Below, piece after piece: positions 63,392-64,000 of a DNA stretch of 64,000 nt. A program made the translations under genes and the position numbers. A model generated the notes under the pieces. The model saw only the letters and a program-made list of their open reading frames with translations. It searched no databases and had not been told where the DNA came from. The stretch lies in NCBI GenBank assembly GCA_050043005.1, contig JBHJIZ010000002.1, forward strand, positions 10,747 to 74,746, read 5' to 3'. This DNA is from Thermohalobaculum sp050043005 (GTDB taxonomy: Bacteria; Pseudomonadota; Alphaproteobacteria; Rhodobacterales; Rhodobacteraceae). The first letter of the stretch is position 1. Every line of letters starts with the position of its first letter.

Positions 63392-64000
63392 TCATAGAAG
63401 CGAGGTGATCCAGGCGTGCGCATCCGGCGTCAACGAAGCGCTCTCAAGGCTTTCCCAGTCGACAATCCATTCAGGAGTTGACCCGCTCACGCTAAGTGAC
63501 TCTTCAAGCGCCGATCCGTCGAAGGACGCCCGTGCGCGTGCTGTGAGCGCAATTCGATCCTGAGACGCGTCAAAGTCCAGCAACACCGCCGGTATACCAG
63601 TGGTATCGAAGACCAGAATGTCAGCGCCGTCGCCGAGCGACGCCTGGACGTCTCGTGACGGCCCTACGATTGCCACGACATCGTCGCCCTGCCCCATCGC
63701 TGCAATCGACGCTTCGCCAGCCAGGACGACCACGTCATTCCCCCGGCCGCCGTCCAGGGCTCCGCTCCCGCGATGAAACAGATGGTTACCCGAGCCGTCG
63801 CTCAGGGAGACATCCCCGGGACCAGACGTGATGGGAACACCAAGGAAATCGACAATGGCAGTGTCAAGACGATCGATACCGGCGGTTCCCGTCAGCTAGA
63901 CGAAAGACCCGTTGTCCGAGTTAGATTCCACGTGCTCATCATGCGTAACGCGATCCGTGCTCGCGCCCGTCAGATCGATTACGTCCAGTCCGCTGATGAG
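63392..64000 (-). pseudogene. C-terminal part of an RTX-like secreted protein with an in-frame TAG
   Basis: On the minus strand one frame runs from the window edge to the TGA-type stop at 63392, broken only by TAG at 63896-63898. Upstream of the TAG: LISGLDVIDLTGASTDRVTH and so on. Downstream: LTGTAGIDRLDTAIVDFLGV, GSGALDGGRGNDVVVLAGEA, AAMGQGDDVVAIVG, LGDGADILVFDTTG. The last are degenerate GGxGxDxhx calcium-binding turns as in RTX exporter substrates, and the very end (DAHAWITSLL) is a plausible type I export tail. After the TAG there is no ATG, and the first GTG (63733) lies inside a repeat, so the downstream part is unlikely to start by itself. It is either a broken gene or a sequencing error. 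It might be an alginate-active enzyme with RTX modules, as in Azotobacter AlgE, but the catalytic part lies outside the window. Confidence 0.5.

Noticed and set aside
36392..63898. TAG as a recoded sense codon (two in-frame TAGs in conserved contexts)
   Set aside because: TAG is used as an ordinary terminal stop here, e.g. in zapE (9525-9527) and algI (57951-57953), so genome-wide recoding is unlikely; premature stops or sequence errors explain both cases.
1..64000. rRNA, tRNA, insertion sequences or prophage genes
   Set aside because: I scanned for tRNA T-arm sequences, transposase motifs and terminal repeats by eye and found none that hold up.

Overview
The window looks like chromosomal DNA of a marine alphaproteobacterium, most probably Rhodobacterales (roseobacter group). 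The evidence is high-GC codon usage, an sdhCDAB operon beside zapE, a 3-hydroxybutyrate-dehydrogenase/patatin gene pair, a BCCT osmolyte transporter and an oligopeptide-type ABC operon. The taxonomy is inferred from gene content; no rRNA or tRNA gene is present. Almost every gene is on the minus strand. The plus-strand genes are zapE, a TPR-sulfotransferase, a DUF4261-like protein and a small hypothetical.

Region 1 (1-15.2 kb) is mostly housekeeping. It holds a partial acyl-CoA dehydrogenase with a PPOX-fold protein, a BCCT transporter, an unusual three-gene operon (solute-binding/VWA fusion, XpaC-like membrane protein, solute-binding protein), an MFS carrier, zapE, a TPR-sulfotransferase, and succinate dehydrogenase with a zinc-ribbon methyltransferase inserted between sdhA and sdhB.

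Region 2 (15.4-37.8 kb) is accessory. It holds a 2,266-residue secreted adhesin-like protein (carbohydrate-binding modules, cadherin-like repeats, VWA and PA14 domains). It also has a five-gene peptide ABC operon with an undescribed small ORF, a desaturase/PhnD-like pair, a decayed 3-hydroxybutyrate dehydrogenase coupled to a patatin lipase, a PdxA enzyme with a TIM-barrel/cupin fusion, and a GGDEF gene cut short by an amber codon.

Region 3 (37.9-63.3 kb) is the highlight: an apparently complete O-acetylated alginate biosynthesis and export locus in one direction. In transcription order it is: beta-barrel porin, algA, algJ, algI, [promoter], algD, alg8, alg44, algG, algL-2, Sel1-C, algX, algF, Sel1-B, algL-1, algK. 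GDP-mannuronate would be made by AlgA and AlgD (with AlgC elsewhere) and polymerised by Alg8 under c-di-GMP control through the Alg44 PilZ domain. The polymer would be epimerised by AlgG, acetylated by AlgI/J/F/X, edited by two PL5 lyases and exported through a barrel. It differs from the Pseudomonas locus in four ways. AlgG carries a roughly 700-residue helical N-terminal extension. There are three long Sel1-repeat proteins instead of one AlgK. There are two lyases with intact active-site motifs. No recognisable AlgE is present, its place apparently taken by an unrelated small barrel. The window ends in an RTX-like C-terminal fragment whose frame is interrupted by a TAG.
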